A stretch of DNA of 63,094 nt from Acholeplasmatales bacterium (GTDB lineage: Bacteria > Bacillota_I > Bacilli_A > Acholeplasmatales > Anaeroplasmataceae), in assembly GCA_016288855.1 (NCBI GenBank), contig JAEELJ010000008.1:1-63094 (forward strand), read 5' to 3'. Under the pieces are notes generated by a model, which saw nothing but the letters and a program-made list of their open reading frames with translations, was not told the DNA's origin and did no database searches. Positions 54,269 through 62,867 of this stretch are shown one piece after another (position 1 is the first letter of the stretch; every line of letters begins with the position of its first letter). The position numbers were made by a program, and so were the translations under genes.

Positions 54269-54967
54269 TTAAAACTTTAAATATGAAATAAACTTTGTGT
54301 TTTTTGGAGAAATTTCCTTTAAAACTGGTACAAATTTAGACACGTAACCCCTTACTGATACAATTAATTCAATATTTTCATTATTAAAGTATGGAGTTAA
54401 TATTTCAGTAAACTTAGGATCATCTAAGCCATCAAATATCCAAATAGCTAATATTTCTCCCTTATAATAATCATAGAATAGAACATAACACTTTTCTTTA
54501 ATAGTTATAAGGTCAATAGAAATTCTAATCTTACCATATTCATTTAATAATCTATTATAATAGTCTTTTATTAATTCATCATATGGTGCATCAATATAGC
54601 TTCTAATCTTTTTATGTAATACATCAACATTTCTATCTGATATAAATATTCCCTTTTGAGTTAATATATCACATATTGCATCACGGCCTAATCCTTGATT
54701 CTTATAATAGTCAATCATACAAACAGTTTTTGCTGAATAAGTATATCCTTTAAAGCAAAGCTTAGTTGCAGTTTGAGAAAAATATACATTATCATCATTG
54801 CAATCCTTGCATGAATATCCCATATTCTTAATTCTAAATGCCTTACCTGAAGTAAATTGTACAACCTTATTTGAAACAGTGTAATTATACTTTAGCTGTT
54901 GACCACACTTAGGGCAAACTAAAATCTCAGGCTTATAAATTTTTACGGCTCTAGGCTCAATTTTCAT
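54269..54967 (-). CDS. Transposase-like protein, probably inactive or domesticated
   Basis: From ATG 54967 the protein has 232 residues. It shows two CxxC pairs (C18/C21 and C53/C56) forming a likely zinc ribbon, a helix-turn-helix-like stretch near 78-122 (MIDYYKNQGLGRDAICDILT), and then IRISIDLITIKEKCYVLFYD and KGEILAIWIFDGLDD, as in the RNase H fold of DDE transposases. The position expected for the second acidic residue reads SVRGYV, and the chain stops soon after, so the catalytic set is incomplete. No terminal inverted repeats were found. It overlaps the end of the glucokinase gene, so it is stably placed in an operon. Confidence 0.5.
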   Translation of the reverse strand: MKIEPRAVKIYKPEILVCPKCGQQLKYNYTVSNKVVQFTSGKAFRIKNMGYSCKDCNDDNVYFSQTATKLCFKGYTYSAKTVCMIDYYKNQGLGRDAICDILTQKGIFISDRNVDVLHKKIRSYIDAPYDELIKDYYNRLLNEYGKIRISIDLITIKEKCYVLFYDYYKGEILAIWIFDGLDDPKFTEILTPYFNNENIELIVSVRGYVSKFVPVLKEISPKNTKFISYLKF

Positions 54968-54971
54968 ACAA

Positions 54972-55838
54972 TCACCATAAATACGCGCTACCAAGCATAC
55001 CAGCCTTTTCCTTTAAAGTTGATATTTCAATTGGAGTATCCTTTACTCCATAATGCGCATATTCCTTATAATACTTTCTAACCTTATTTAATAATATATC
55101 TCCTGCAAGGCTAACTCCACCTGCAAGATAAAAAACATCTACATCACATGTAACTTGAATGTTTGCTAAAGCATGTGCTAAAGCCTTTGATACAGTATCT
55201 ATGACATGTAATGCAATATCATCATTTGATTTTGCTAAATCAAATACTTCTTTTGCAGTAATATCTTCTTTACTATTACTAAAAAGCTTATATAATCTAG
55301 TAACACCTGTTGCAGAGGCAATAGTTTCTAAGCAATTAGTAAGTCCACATGTACATTTGAAATTAAATTCACTTCCAATAAACATATGTCCTACTTCACC
55401 CGTACAGCAGTTTGCTCCAATAACAAGCTTATCATTATAAATATATCCACCACCTAAACCAGTACCTAGTGTTAATAAATATGATGAATGATATTTAGGA
55501 TTATTTAAATGCTCTCCTAATGCGGCACAGTTAGCATCATTTGTTGAATATAAATTAATATCTTTAAAGTATTTATTATGAATTTCTTTTAAATCAATAT
55601 CATATAATCCAACATTAGGTAATGCCTTAATATAATTATTATTAACACTACCAGGTAGACCAAAGCCTATACCAGAAACATTAATATTATTCTTACTAAT
55701 ATATTCCTTAATTGATTTATAAATATCATCAAATAAAGAATCCTTATTAGTTTTTATAGAATAACAATCTAAAATTTTATAATTATCTACGATGCCAATT
55801 TTAACTGTAGTCCCACCTACATCAACACCAATTCTCAC
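54972..55838 (-). CDS. glcK: ROK family sugar kinase, probable glucokinase
   Basis: The 288-residue kinase has the phosphate-binding GVDVGGTTVKIGIVD, LPGSV, STNDANCAALGE (catalytic aspartate), LGTGLGGGYI, GEVGHM and the ROK zinc site CTCGLTNCLE. A GTG at 55838 is the likely start: it falls 2 bases after the LRAT gene stop, with GGGGTTG upstream and no ATG nearby. Glucose is the usual substrate of this size class, but related hexoses are possible. Confidence 0.87.
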   Translation of the reverse strand: MRIGVDVGGTTVKIGIVDNYKILDCYSIKTNKDSLFDDIYKSIKEYISKNNINVSGIGFGLPGSVNNNYIKALPNVGLYDIDLKEIHNKYFKDINLYSTNDANCAALGEHLNNPKYHSSYLLTLGTGLGGGYIYNDKLVIGANCCTGEVGHMFIGSEFNFKCTCGLTNCLETIASATGVTRLYKLFSNSKEDITAKEVFDLAKSNDDIALHVIDTVSKALAHALANIQVTCDVDVFYLAGGVSLAGDILLNKVRKYYKEYAHYGVKDTPIEISTLKEKAGMLGSAYLW

Positions 55839-55839
55839 T

Positions 55840-56244
55840 CTACTCAACCCCAAACATATTCTTAAGCATTTTAATCGCATCTTCTACTTGACTAGATTCA
55901 CTCTTCCCAAAAACACATCTATTAGAAAAATGCTCACAATTATTAGTAATAACATTATATCCCTTTTCACCTAAATGAGATTTAGCATATTCTATTATTT
56001 CATCTGGAGTTCTTTTAGTTTTTAATTCAGAATCTGTATATGTTCTAACCTCAAGTACTCCACCATTTAAAAACTGTTTTAATGTAGTAATACATACCTC
56101 TGCAGTTTCAGAAGATATCTCACTACCTATAGGAGAAGCAAATTGATATATCTCATCATCTGATGCATATATACCATGATGATAATATAATCCTCTAGAT
56201 ACTCTTATTTGATCTCCTCTTTTAGCATCCTTAGTAACCCACAT
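55840..56244 (-). CDS. LRAT-domain (NlpC/P60-superfamily) protein
   Basis: The 134-residue protein contains GDQIRVSRGLYYHHGIYASD, giving the catalytic histidine region HHGIY, and TNNCEHFSNRC, the NCEHF motif bearing the catalytic cysteine. Both are hallmarks of LRAT-like permuted papain folds. Bacterial members are thought to be acyltransferases or amidohydrolases; the substrate is unknown. No signal peptide is present. It is 1 base before the glucokinase start. Confidence 0.82.
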   Translation of the reverse strand: MWVTKDAKRGDQIRVSRGLYYHHGIYASDDEIYQFASPIGSEISSETAEVCITTLKQFLNGGVLEVRTYTDSELKTKRTPDEIIEYAKSHLGEKGYNVITNNCEHFSNRCVFGKSESSQVEDAIKMLKNMFGVE

Positions 56245-56330
56245 AAAAATACTCCTTTAAGAAAAGTACTATTATTATATCTCAATTAAAAAAAATTTAA
56301 ATAGGAAAAAATAACTTTTTACCAAAAGAA

Positions 56331-56350
56331 AAATGGTCATATGACCATTT
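56331..56350 (-). terminator. Palindromic terminator of the 215-aa gene
   Basis: AAATGGTCATATGACCATTT is a perfect 20-bp palindrome at the gene's stop, followed by TTTCTTTT on the minus strand. Confidence 0.65.
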
Positions 56351-56996
56351 ATTCATTTATTTCCTTAAATTTTAATGTTTCTAGTAAGAAATTCATCATT
56401 TCTCTTATTTCTAAATCATTAATTTCTTCATAATTCATCAAAGTAAATACTCCATCCTTATAAACTAATGCAATATAAGAGAATGTTTTAGTATTAATAG
56501 TAAAATCAGGTGCATGATCTAATACTTCATCTGTTACATCTAAAAATATTTCAATTCCTGCAAGCTTAGTGCAATTAGAAAAATCAACTACAGGCTTCTT
56601 ATTCTTAGAATTATCTTCGCTTACTGGTCTAAAGAAATTAGATGCATTAGTATTTATAGAAACCTTATAAGCGTGCTTACCTTCCTTATAATAATAAGAA
56701 ACTCCACCATCTTCTTTATCAGACTTAAATCCTTTAGAAATTAAAAGATCATTAATATCTTCTTCACCAACATATTTTTTAACAATATAATTAGTTTTCT
56801 TTTTTCTTGAGAATGCTTTATATGTACCACTTTGTATTAAGAAAGTAGATAATAAAAATATTATTACTAAACAAACTACTATTGGTGTTGTGTCACTTAT
56901 TTTTAATACTGGAATTAAAAATATTAAACCAATACCAATTAAAAATAATACACCTGCGGCAATAAATAAATATCTCGCTTTAATATTCTTAAACAA
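56349..56996 (-). CDS. Unknown membrane protein with two N-terminal transmembrane segments
   Basis: The 215-residue protein has two adjacent hydrophobic helices (about residues 8-29 and 36-56). A soluble domain of about 155 residues follows, with SFIALVYKDGVFTLMNYEE-like strands near the end. No family was recognised. It is 8 bases after the 178-residue gene, so the two are probably co-transcribed. The terminator overlaps its end. Confidence 0.5.
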   Translation of the reverse strand: MFKNIKARYLFIAAGVLFLIGIGLIFLIPVLKISDTTPIVVCLVIIFLLSTFLIQSGTYKAFSRKKKTNYIVKKYVGEEDINDLLISKGFKSDKEDGGVSYYYKEGKHAYKVSINTNASNFFRPVSEDNSKNKKPVVDFSNCTKLAGIEIFLDVTDEVLDHAPDFTINTKTFSYIALVYKDGVFTLMNYEEINDLEIREMMNFLLETLKFKEINE

Positions 56997-57004
56997 TATA
57001 TCAC

Positions 57005-57541
57005 CTATCTCTTATCATCATCAATAAATGCTAAATCAAAATATAAAAGTTCACACATATGCTTATTTAATCTTTTATATACAGGGACAGGCATATAATA
57101 ATCCATTTGAACCTCAACTGGATTAAATACTAATCCCTGATGGAAAGATTTATCAGTAGATTTTGCAAATCTTTTACATTCCTTAATAGTAAATTCATTT
57201 CTATGCTGGAAAAGAATTAAAACAATATTTCTTTCAGTTTCTTCTAAACCAGCCTCCATTAATCTAGGAAGTAGCTTCTCATATGTATAATTAGCACAAT
57301 CAAATGTTTCATCTTCCTTATTAACTAATACATTAACAAATGTAGTTCCATTATATATTCTTGCAAAAATCTCAATAGGAAGATCTTCTCCTGCAATAAT
57401 TGGAGTTTCATTTGCATATATTAACGCATATCTAAAATTATGAAAAGGCTTAGAGTTATAATGTCCTATAACATCCTTTGCTTCCTTTGTTTTCGCTTTG
57501 ATTGGAAACATTACCTTAATTAAATCACTAAAAAAGCTCAT
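57005..57541 (-). CDS. Unknown cytoplasmic protein
   Basis: The 178-residue protein has no signal peptide or membrane segment and no motif I recognise. It is mixed alpha/beta with several conserved-looking aromatic patches (HNFRYALIYANETP, GLVFNPVEVQMDYYMP). GGATTAG before the ATG is an acceptable ribosome-binding site. It precedes the two-helix membrane protein gene and is divergent from the S66 peptidase gene. Confidence 0.5.
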   Translation of the reverse strand: MSFFSDLIKVMFPIKAKTKEAKDVIGHYNSKPFHNFRYALIYANETPIIAGEDLPIEIFARIYNGTTFVNVLVNKEDETFDCANYTYEKLLPRLMEAGLEETERNIVLILFQHRNEFTIKECKRFAKSTDKSFHQGLVFNPVEVQMDYYMPVPVYKRLNKHMCELLYFDLAFIDDDKR

Positions 57542-57655
57542 ACTTCTAATCCTTTCAGTAAATACTATGTCTATTATACACTATATTTTATTCATTTTAT
57601 AGAAAAACATTTTAATGATTAATATAAAATATTATATAATTGATGTGGTGATACT

Positions 57656-58630
57656 ATGAAAAATAAAACAATTGGTGTTGTTGCTCCATCATTCGGTGCA
57701 ACAATAAGCCCATATAAAGAAAGATTAGATAAAGCAATTAGTGTATTTAAAGAATTAGGATATAATGTAATATTAGGTCCTAATTGTAGACTAGATTTAG
57801 GATATGCTTCATCTAATACTAAAGAACTTAGAGCTAAAGAAATAATGGATATGTGGGATAAAGCTGATTTGATTATATCTTGTGGCGGTGGTGAGGTTAT
57901 GTGTGAGGTATTAGAAGGCTTAGACTTCAATTACTTCAAAAATAATCCAAAGCTTTTTATTGGATTTTCTGATAACACTAACCTAACATACACTCTTACA
58001 ACTATATCAGGTATTGAATCTATTTACGGTCCTAATTTCCCATCATTTTATTCCTTACCTTTAGAATATGACTTAAAAGATACATTAAGAATATTAAATA
58101 ATGAATTAGAATTTGAAGGATATAAAAAATACCAATATCCTCCTATTAAAGATACCCCATTCCCTAAATATATACTTAATTGTAAAACAAATATAATAAA
58201 TTATGGATTTAATGAAGTAAAAGGCTATATATTAGGTGGATGCCTTGATGTATTAGTTGGACTTGTAGGTACTAGATTTGATAATACATTAAATTATATG
58301 AATTCATTAGATGATGGGGTTATATTCTATATGGAAGCTTGTGATCTAACATCAGTTGGTGTTATTAGAGCTTTATTCCAATTAAAGAATGCTTCTTGGT
58401 TTAATAAGGTTAAAGCATTCCTTATAGGTAGAAGCAATAATATTTTAGATGAATCATTTGGAATTAAAATTTATGATGCTTATTATTATTCATTAAAGGA
58501 ATTAAATAAGCCAATACTTATAAATATTGACCTAGGTCATATATCTCCATCCCTACCTATGATTAATGGTAGACACGCAACAGTCTCATATAAAAATAAT
58601 AATTTAAAAATTATATATGATGAAAAATAA
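57656..58630 (+). CDS. LD-carboxypeptidase-like peptidase S66 (MccF/LdcA family)
   Basis: The 324-residue protein begins KTIGVVAPSFGATISPYKER. It has ISCGGGEVMCEVL, the nucleophile-serine motif FIGFSDNTNLTY, and late segments FYMEACDLTSVGV and IDLGHISPSLPM with the catalytic His/Glu region. The overall pattern is closer to MccF (microcin C7 self-immunity, cleaving acyl-sulfamoyl-adenylates) than to murein LdcA, but both belong to S66. GGTGATACT precedes the ATG. It is one of two plus-strand genes, with a TATAAT near 57632. Confidence 0.85.
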   Translation: MKNKTIGVVAPSFGATISPYKERLDKAISVFKELGYNVILGPNCRLDLGYASSNTKELRAKEIMDMWDKADLIISCGGGEVMCEVLEGLDFNYFKNNPKLFIGFSDNTNLTYTLTTISGIESIYGPNFPSFYSLPLEYDLKDTLRILNNELEFEGYKKYQYPPIKDTPFPKYILNCKTNIINYGFNEVKGYILGGCLDVLVGLVGTRFDNTLNYMNSLDDGVIFYMEACDLTSVGVIRALFQLKNASWFNKVKAFLIGRSNNILDESFGIKIYDAYYYSLKELNKPILINIDLGHISPSLPMINGRHATVSYKNNNLKIIYDEK

Positions 58631-58635
58631 AAACT

Positions 58636-58672
58636 CCGGATATCTACTAGATTTACTCTAGCAAATATCCGG
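58636..58672. terminator. Bidirectional terminator between the S66 gene and mnmE
   Basis: CCGGATAT and ATATCCGG arms enclose an inner CTAG/CTAG element, with A- and T-runs on the two sides. It serves two converging genes. Confidence 0.75.
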
Positions 58673-58679
58673 TTTTATT

Positions 58680-60023
58680 TTATTTACCTAAACAAAATTT
58701 AGTAAATAATGCAGTAATTAATTCCTCAGGATAGCTTTCTCCTGTAATTTCACCTAAAGCCTCAAATGCGTTATTAATATCAATTTCAATTAATGAAATA
58801 TCTAGCATATTATCAATACCATTTTTAGCATCTAATAATGAATTATATGCCTTCTTCATTAAATCTATTTGTCTAACATTATTTAAATATCTATTATCCA
58901 TAGAATAAATAGCATTAATATTAGTTACTTCTTTTATCTTATCAGTTAAAAGATTCATTCCATCACGCTCAAGTGCGGAAATAGATATAGCTAAATCATC
59001 ATTCCATGCAGGCTTAAGATCACTTTTATTTGCAATAAGAATTCTTTTCTTATTCTTAGTCATTTTTAATAGCTCTTGATCATTATCATCTAATGGCTTA
59101 GATTGATCTAAAACTAATAATATTAAATCAGCCTCACTTATAGCCTTCTCACTTCTTTTAATACCTATAGCCTCAACTAAATCATCACTTTCTCTAATAC
59201 CTGCAGTATCAATTAGATGTAGGGTAATATTTCCAATGTTTAATTCGCCCTCAACCATATCTCTTGTTGTACCAGCGATATTAGAAACAATAGCTTTATC
59301 CTCATCAAGTAACATATTAAGTAAGCTTGATTTACCAACATTAGGCTTGCCAATTATTGCAGTTTTAATACCGTGTATTGCAAGAGTAGAAACCTTAGAA
59401 TTCTCTATTATTTCTTCCATCTCTTTTATCATATTATCAACAATTGGCTTCATATATGGATGTGTTACATCAACTGCATCATCATATTCAGGATAATCTA
59501 TATTTACTTCTATTTTAGCCATTAAATCTAGGATAGAATCTCTAAAATTCTTAATTAAATTTCTAGTAGATGATCTTAATGATGATAAACTAGATTGTAA
59601 GGCAATATCATTAGATGCTGAAATTACATCCATTACTGATTCTGCAGAGGTTAAATCCATCTTACCATTTAAGAATGCACGCTTAGAGAATTCTCCTTTT
59701 TCAGCTAAACGGAACCCGTTTTCAAGTAAGGTTTCTAAAACCTTATTTGTAACTAAAATACCACCATGACAGTTAATTTCTACCATGTTTTCTCCATCAA
59801 ATGAATAAGGCGCTCTATATACATTTGCTAAAACCTCATCAACTATATTACCATTCTTATCAATAATATATCCATAGTTTATAGTATAACCATTAACCTT
59901 AGTTAAATCCTTACCCTTAAATATTTTATTTACTAATTCAATTGCTAAAGGGCCTGATGCTCTAACAATTGATATTGCACCAACACCATATGGAGTTGCT
60001 ATTGCACATATATTTTCATGCAT
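58680..60023 (-). CDS. mnmE: tRNA uridine-5-carboxymethylaminomethyl modification GTPase
   Basis: MnmE with MnmG modifies wobble U34. The 447-residue protein has the N-terminal formyl-THF-binding domain (ICAIATPYGVGAISIVRASG), the G domain with IIGKPNVGKSSLLN, IAGTTRD and IDTAGIRES, NKSD, and the C-terminal FCLGK cysteine motif (usually C-I/L-G-K). mnmG is not in the window. The formyl-THF cofactor would come from the fhs/folD genes. Confidence 0.96.
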   Translation of the reverse strand: MHENICAIATPYGVGAISIVRASGPLAIELVNKIFKGKDLTKVNGYTINYGYIIDKNGNIVDEVLANVYRAPYSFDGENMVEINCHGGILVTNKVLETLLENGFRLAEKGEFSKRAFLNGKMDLTSAESVMDVISASNDIALQSSLSSLRSSTRNLIKNFRDSILDLMAKIEVNIDYPEYDDAVDVTHPYMKPIVDNMIKEMEEIIENSKVSTLAIHGIKTAIIGKPNVGKSSLLNMLLDEDKAIVSNIAGTTRDMVEGELNIGNITLHLIDTAGIRESDDLVEAIGIKRSEKAISEADLILLVLDQSKPLDDNDQELLKMTKNKKRILIANKSDLKPAWNDDLAISISALERDGMNLLTDKIKEVTNINAIYSMDNRYLNNVRQIDLMKKAYNSLLDAKNGIDNMLDISLIEIDINNAFEALGEITGESYPEELITALFTKFCLGK

Positions 60024-60062
60024 AAAATCACCTTCGGGTTTTATTATACTATATTTTTTTAA

Positions 60063-61577
60063 TTAATGGCGTTTTTTATAGATTTTAATAGATAAAATAA
60101 CAATTATTCCTACTAAGGATAAAGACGCAATAGAAACAGTTATTATAAGTCCTATGTTGATATTATTAGTATTACTTTCTATCTCCTCTTCTATAGTATC
60201 CTCTTTAACTAAAACACTATACTTATTAGTATTATCACCTTTACTTACCTCAACTACATATGAATCAGAATCAGTTGTCACAGTAACATCACTTGATGAT
60301 GGAATAATATTATATTCCTTTAATATATTAATTATAGATTCTTCTGTTACTCCCTTAGGATTACAGATAATAATTGTTGAATTTTCAATATAAATTACAT
60401 TCTTAACACTTTGAGAACCAACATATATATAGAATGTTGCATGACTGATGTTACCTGAATTATCTATTGCAGTAATATAATATCTATAATCACCTCTAAT
60501 ATTATAATTAGATTTATAATTATCTAAATCCTCAATAGAATAATTGCTAATAATACCATCATATTCATCATATACTTCTATATATTCCTTTATTTCATCT
60601 ATTGAAAGTAATATATAAGGTTCATCCATTTTAATATGTGAGCATATTATATCAGGAGCCTTATTATCTATAACCTTAATTTCAAATTCACATTCTATAT
60701 CATTTATTAGAACAGTTGCTTGATAAGTACCAAGCTTATTATAGCTTTCTTCATATAAGCTTATATCTATAGAATCTATATTATATTCACCAATACCTAA
60801 TAATTCTATTATTTCATCAGTAGTTAATTGATTATAATAATATGCTTCTATTGAATTAACTTTTAAGCTTATATCTGTTACCTCAGTTTGAGATGTTGTT
60901 AAATCAGTTGTTGTATCAGTTGTTATATCAGTTATTGTATCAGTTGTTGTAGTATCTTCTATAACTCCTTCCTTTATAGAATAATATAGCATTCTATAAG
61001 CAAAGCGAGAAAAATATGATAAAACCTGAGATTGACTAATACTTCCTACTAAATTAGCAGTTGTTGTTGTATATGATGATGTTGATTCTAAATATATATC
61101 ATAAAAATCCTTAGTATCCTTATAATCATTAAAGTAATCTATTACATCATTCTTTTCTACTGTATATATACCATTATATATAGCTACATCATAAAAGCAT
61201 GAGTTCTCATCATATCTTTCAGTACTTGATAAATCTGCAGTTATTCTAGATAATTTATAATCACTAAAATAGAATCCATTATATAATTCTAAAGATGCCT
61301 TTTCTTCTCCATTTAGAGTTATTTGTACTCTTTTATAAAACAATATATATCCTGATTCAATAAGTTCTGATTTTTCTAAATTATCAATACCTTGCAGCAA
61401 TACTGCATCACTATTATATTCAGTAGATGTTATACCTCTTAGGCAATTAAATACCTCACTTCCTTTAAACGTCATCCTAGATTCACTAGACTCTGTAACA
61501 GTTAATGCATTTGCTTTTACAGATAATAAAAACATAAATGCAATCATAAAAAACAAATAAAATAATTTTCTTCTCAT
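60063..61577 (-). CDS. Secreted cell-surface protein with Ig-like domain and C-terminal membrane anchor
   Basis: The 504-residue protein has a signal peptide (RRKLFYLFFMIAFMFLLSV then KANA), a region without known domain to about 205, and a Thr/Asp-rich linker (about 210-240, DTTTT-like). A bacterial Ig-like domain opened by DNKAPDIICSHIK and closed by YYITAIDNSGNISHATFYIYV follows. The last residues are one hydrophobic segment (about 475-497) with a KIYKKRH basic tail, so it is membrane-anchored. Ligand unknown. mnmE follows on the same strand. Confidence 0.7.
   Translation of the reverse strand: MRRKLFYLFFMIAFMFLLSVKANALTVTESSESRMTFKGSEVFNCLRGITSTEYNSDAVLLQGIDNLEKSELIESGYILFYKRVQITLNGEEKASLELYNGFYFSDYKLSRITADLSSTERYDENSCFYDVAIYNGIYTVEKNDVIDYFNDYKDTKDFYDIYLESTSSYTTTTANLVGSISQSQVLSYFSRFAYRMLYYSIKEGVIEDTTTTDTITDITTDTTTDLTTSQTEVTDISLKVNSIEAYYYNQLTTDEIIELLGIGEYNIDSIDISLYEESYNKLGTYQATVLINDIECEFEIKVIDNKAPDIICSHIKMDEPYILLSIDEIKEYIEVYDEYDGIISNYSIEDLDNYKSNYNIRGDYRYYITAIDNSGNISHATFYIYVGSQSVKNVIYIENSTIIICNPKGVTEESIINILKEYNIIPSSSDVTVTTDSDSYVVEVSKGDNTNKYSVLVKEDTIEEEIESNTNNINIGLIITVSIASLSLVGIIVILSIKIYKKRH
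60904..60951. repeat. Coding minisatellite, 12-bp unit, four copies
   Basis: Four near-identical 12-base units (TCAGTTGTTGTA and variants) lie in the linker of the secreted Ig-like protein and encode its Thr/Asp/Ile repeats. Copy-number change would keep the frame. Confidence 0.7.
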
Positions 61578-61677
61578 AATTTCACCTTTTATCCCTTCAA
61601 TTAAATAAGAGATGAAAAATAATTAATGTTTTCTACAAATTTTAATAAAAATATTTATTTTTAAAAAAAGTTTAAAA

Positions 61678-61703
61678 GGTGGTGCATATTAAAATGCACC
61701 ACC
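61678..61703 (-). terminator. Terminator of the HAD lipoprotein gene
   Basis: GGTGGTGCAT and ATGCACCACC form a 10-bp stem with a 6-base loop, followed by TTTTAAAC on the minus strand. Confidence 0.8.
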
Positions 61704-61710
61704 ATATACC

Positions 61711-62772
61711 TTAGAATGTAAAATCACATTTAGCTACATTATTTCCATAAATTGTTTTAAAATCATTTTTCATTGAGATAACATGATATCCAGCTTCTCC
61801 CCACTTAACACCTAAAGCTTCTGCCTTACTTACATTTGCATGATCTCTTACATCATCATCTGCAATTAACATAAATGCTTCTGATTTATATTTAGGATTT
61901 GTTAAGCAATAATTATGCATTGATGTATCTCCACCACTATTACCAAATGATAATACTGGCGCTTTACCAATTTCTTGAACTATTTGCTTTACTTTATTTA
62001 TTTGTAGATTTTTAATAATTAAATTATCTGTTCTAATTAATGTATCAGTCTTCTTGTATTCATAATTAACACCGATAACATCACCTTGATTCTTAGATTT
62101 AAGCTCAACATCCATACCAATTACCTTATCAGGCTCAATACCTATTGAATCTACTAAAGCACGACATATAAATCTATCAGAGCCACTTACTATATAATAA
62201 GTAAAATCATTATCTTCTAGATAATCAAATATCTCAAGCATTGGCTTATAGAATGAATCAGCATATGTCATTCCAGTAAATCCATTTGCAGGCTTTTTAG
62301 CATATTCTTTAACATAGCTATCAAATTCATCTAAAGTCATACCACTATACGCCTTTGCAGCCGCATTTGCGTGAACTAAATCAAATTGAGTAGGTAATGC
62401 TTCCCCTTCTCTTACAAAATCTCTTATGGCTTGTGCTGCTTCAATCTCAGATTCTGATGCAACTTGAATGTATTCAGGATCATCTAAGACTCTATATTCT
62501 AGCATATTATATTCAAAATAAGTTGGATAAAGCTCCCCTAGAATTGTTCCATCCATATCAAATGTTACAATTCTATCCTCCTTAGGAATAAAATTACTAG
62601 ACTTTTCGTTTGTTACATCACTAACATATTCCTTTAATGATGTAATTACCTCACAATCATTCCATAATTCAAAATAGTTCTTTTCTTGAGTAGTAGTAGT
62701 ATTGCTATTACTACATCCAGCCATTGTTACTAATAACAATGGAATAATAGAAAGTTTTATTATTTTTTTCAT
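61711..62772 (-). CDS. HAD-superfamily phosphatase lipoprotein
   Basis: The 353-residue protein has a lipoprotein signal with lipobox TMAGC at residues 17-21, so it should be attached to the outer face of the membrane. The HAD core is present: motif I FDMDGT (nucleophile and acid/base aspartates), motif II YYIVSGSD, and motif IV GNSGGDTSM. The size and cap position resemble phosphoserine-phosphatase-type HADs. The substrate is unknown. GGAGGTGGTG-like sequence lies upstream of the ATG. Confidence 0.85.
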   Translation of the reverse strand: MKKIIKLSIIPLLLVTMAGCSNSNTTTTQEKNYFELWNDCEVITSLKEYVSDVTNEKSSNFIPKEDRIVTFDMDGTILGELYPTYFEYNMLEYRVLDDPEYIQVASESEIEAAQAIRDFVREGEALPTQFDLVHANAAAKAYSGMTLDEFDSYVKEYAKKPANGFTGMTYADSFYKPMLEIFDYLEDNDFTYYIVSGSDRFICRALVDSIGIEPDKVIGMDVELKSKNQGDVIGVNYEYKKTDTLIRTDNLIIKNLQINKVKQIVQEIGKAPVLSFGNSGGDTSMHNYCLTNPKYKSEAFMLIADDDVRDHANVSKAEALGVKWGEAGYHVISMKNDFKTIYGNNVAKCDFTF

Positions 62773-62846
62773 TTCTCCACCACCTCATACAACTAAATTT
62801 TACTACATTAGAATTATTAAAGCAATTTATAGAAGCAAAGAAAAGA

Positions 62847-62867
62847 CCTCAAGAATTACTCTTGAGG
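62847..62867 (-). terminator. Terminator overlapping the end of rqcP
   Basis: CCTCAAGA and TCTTGAGG pair around a 5-base loop containing the stop codon. TCTTTTC follows on the minus strand. Confidence 0.75.

Noticed and set aside
54269-54967. Complete insertion sequence
   Set aside because: No terminal inverted repeats or target duplications are visible around it, and the catalytic residues are incomplete, so it was recorded only as a transposase-like gene.
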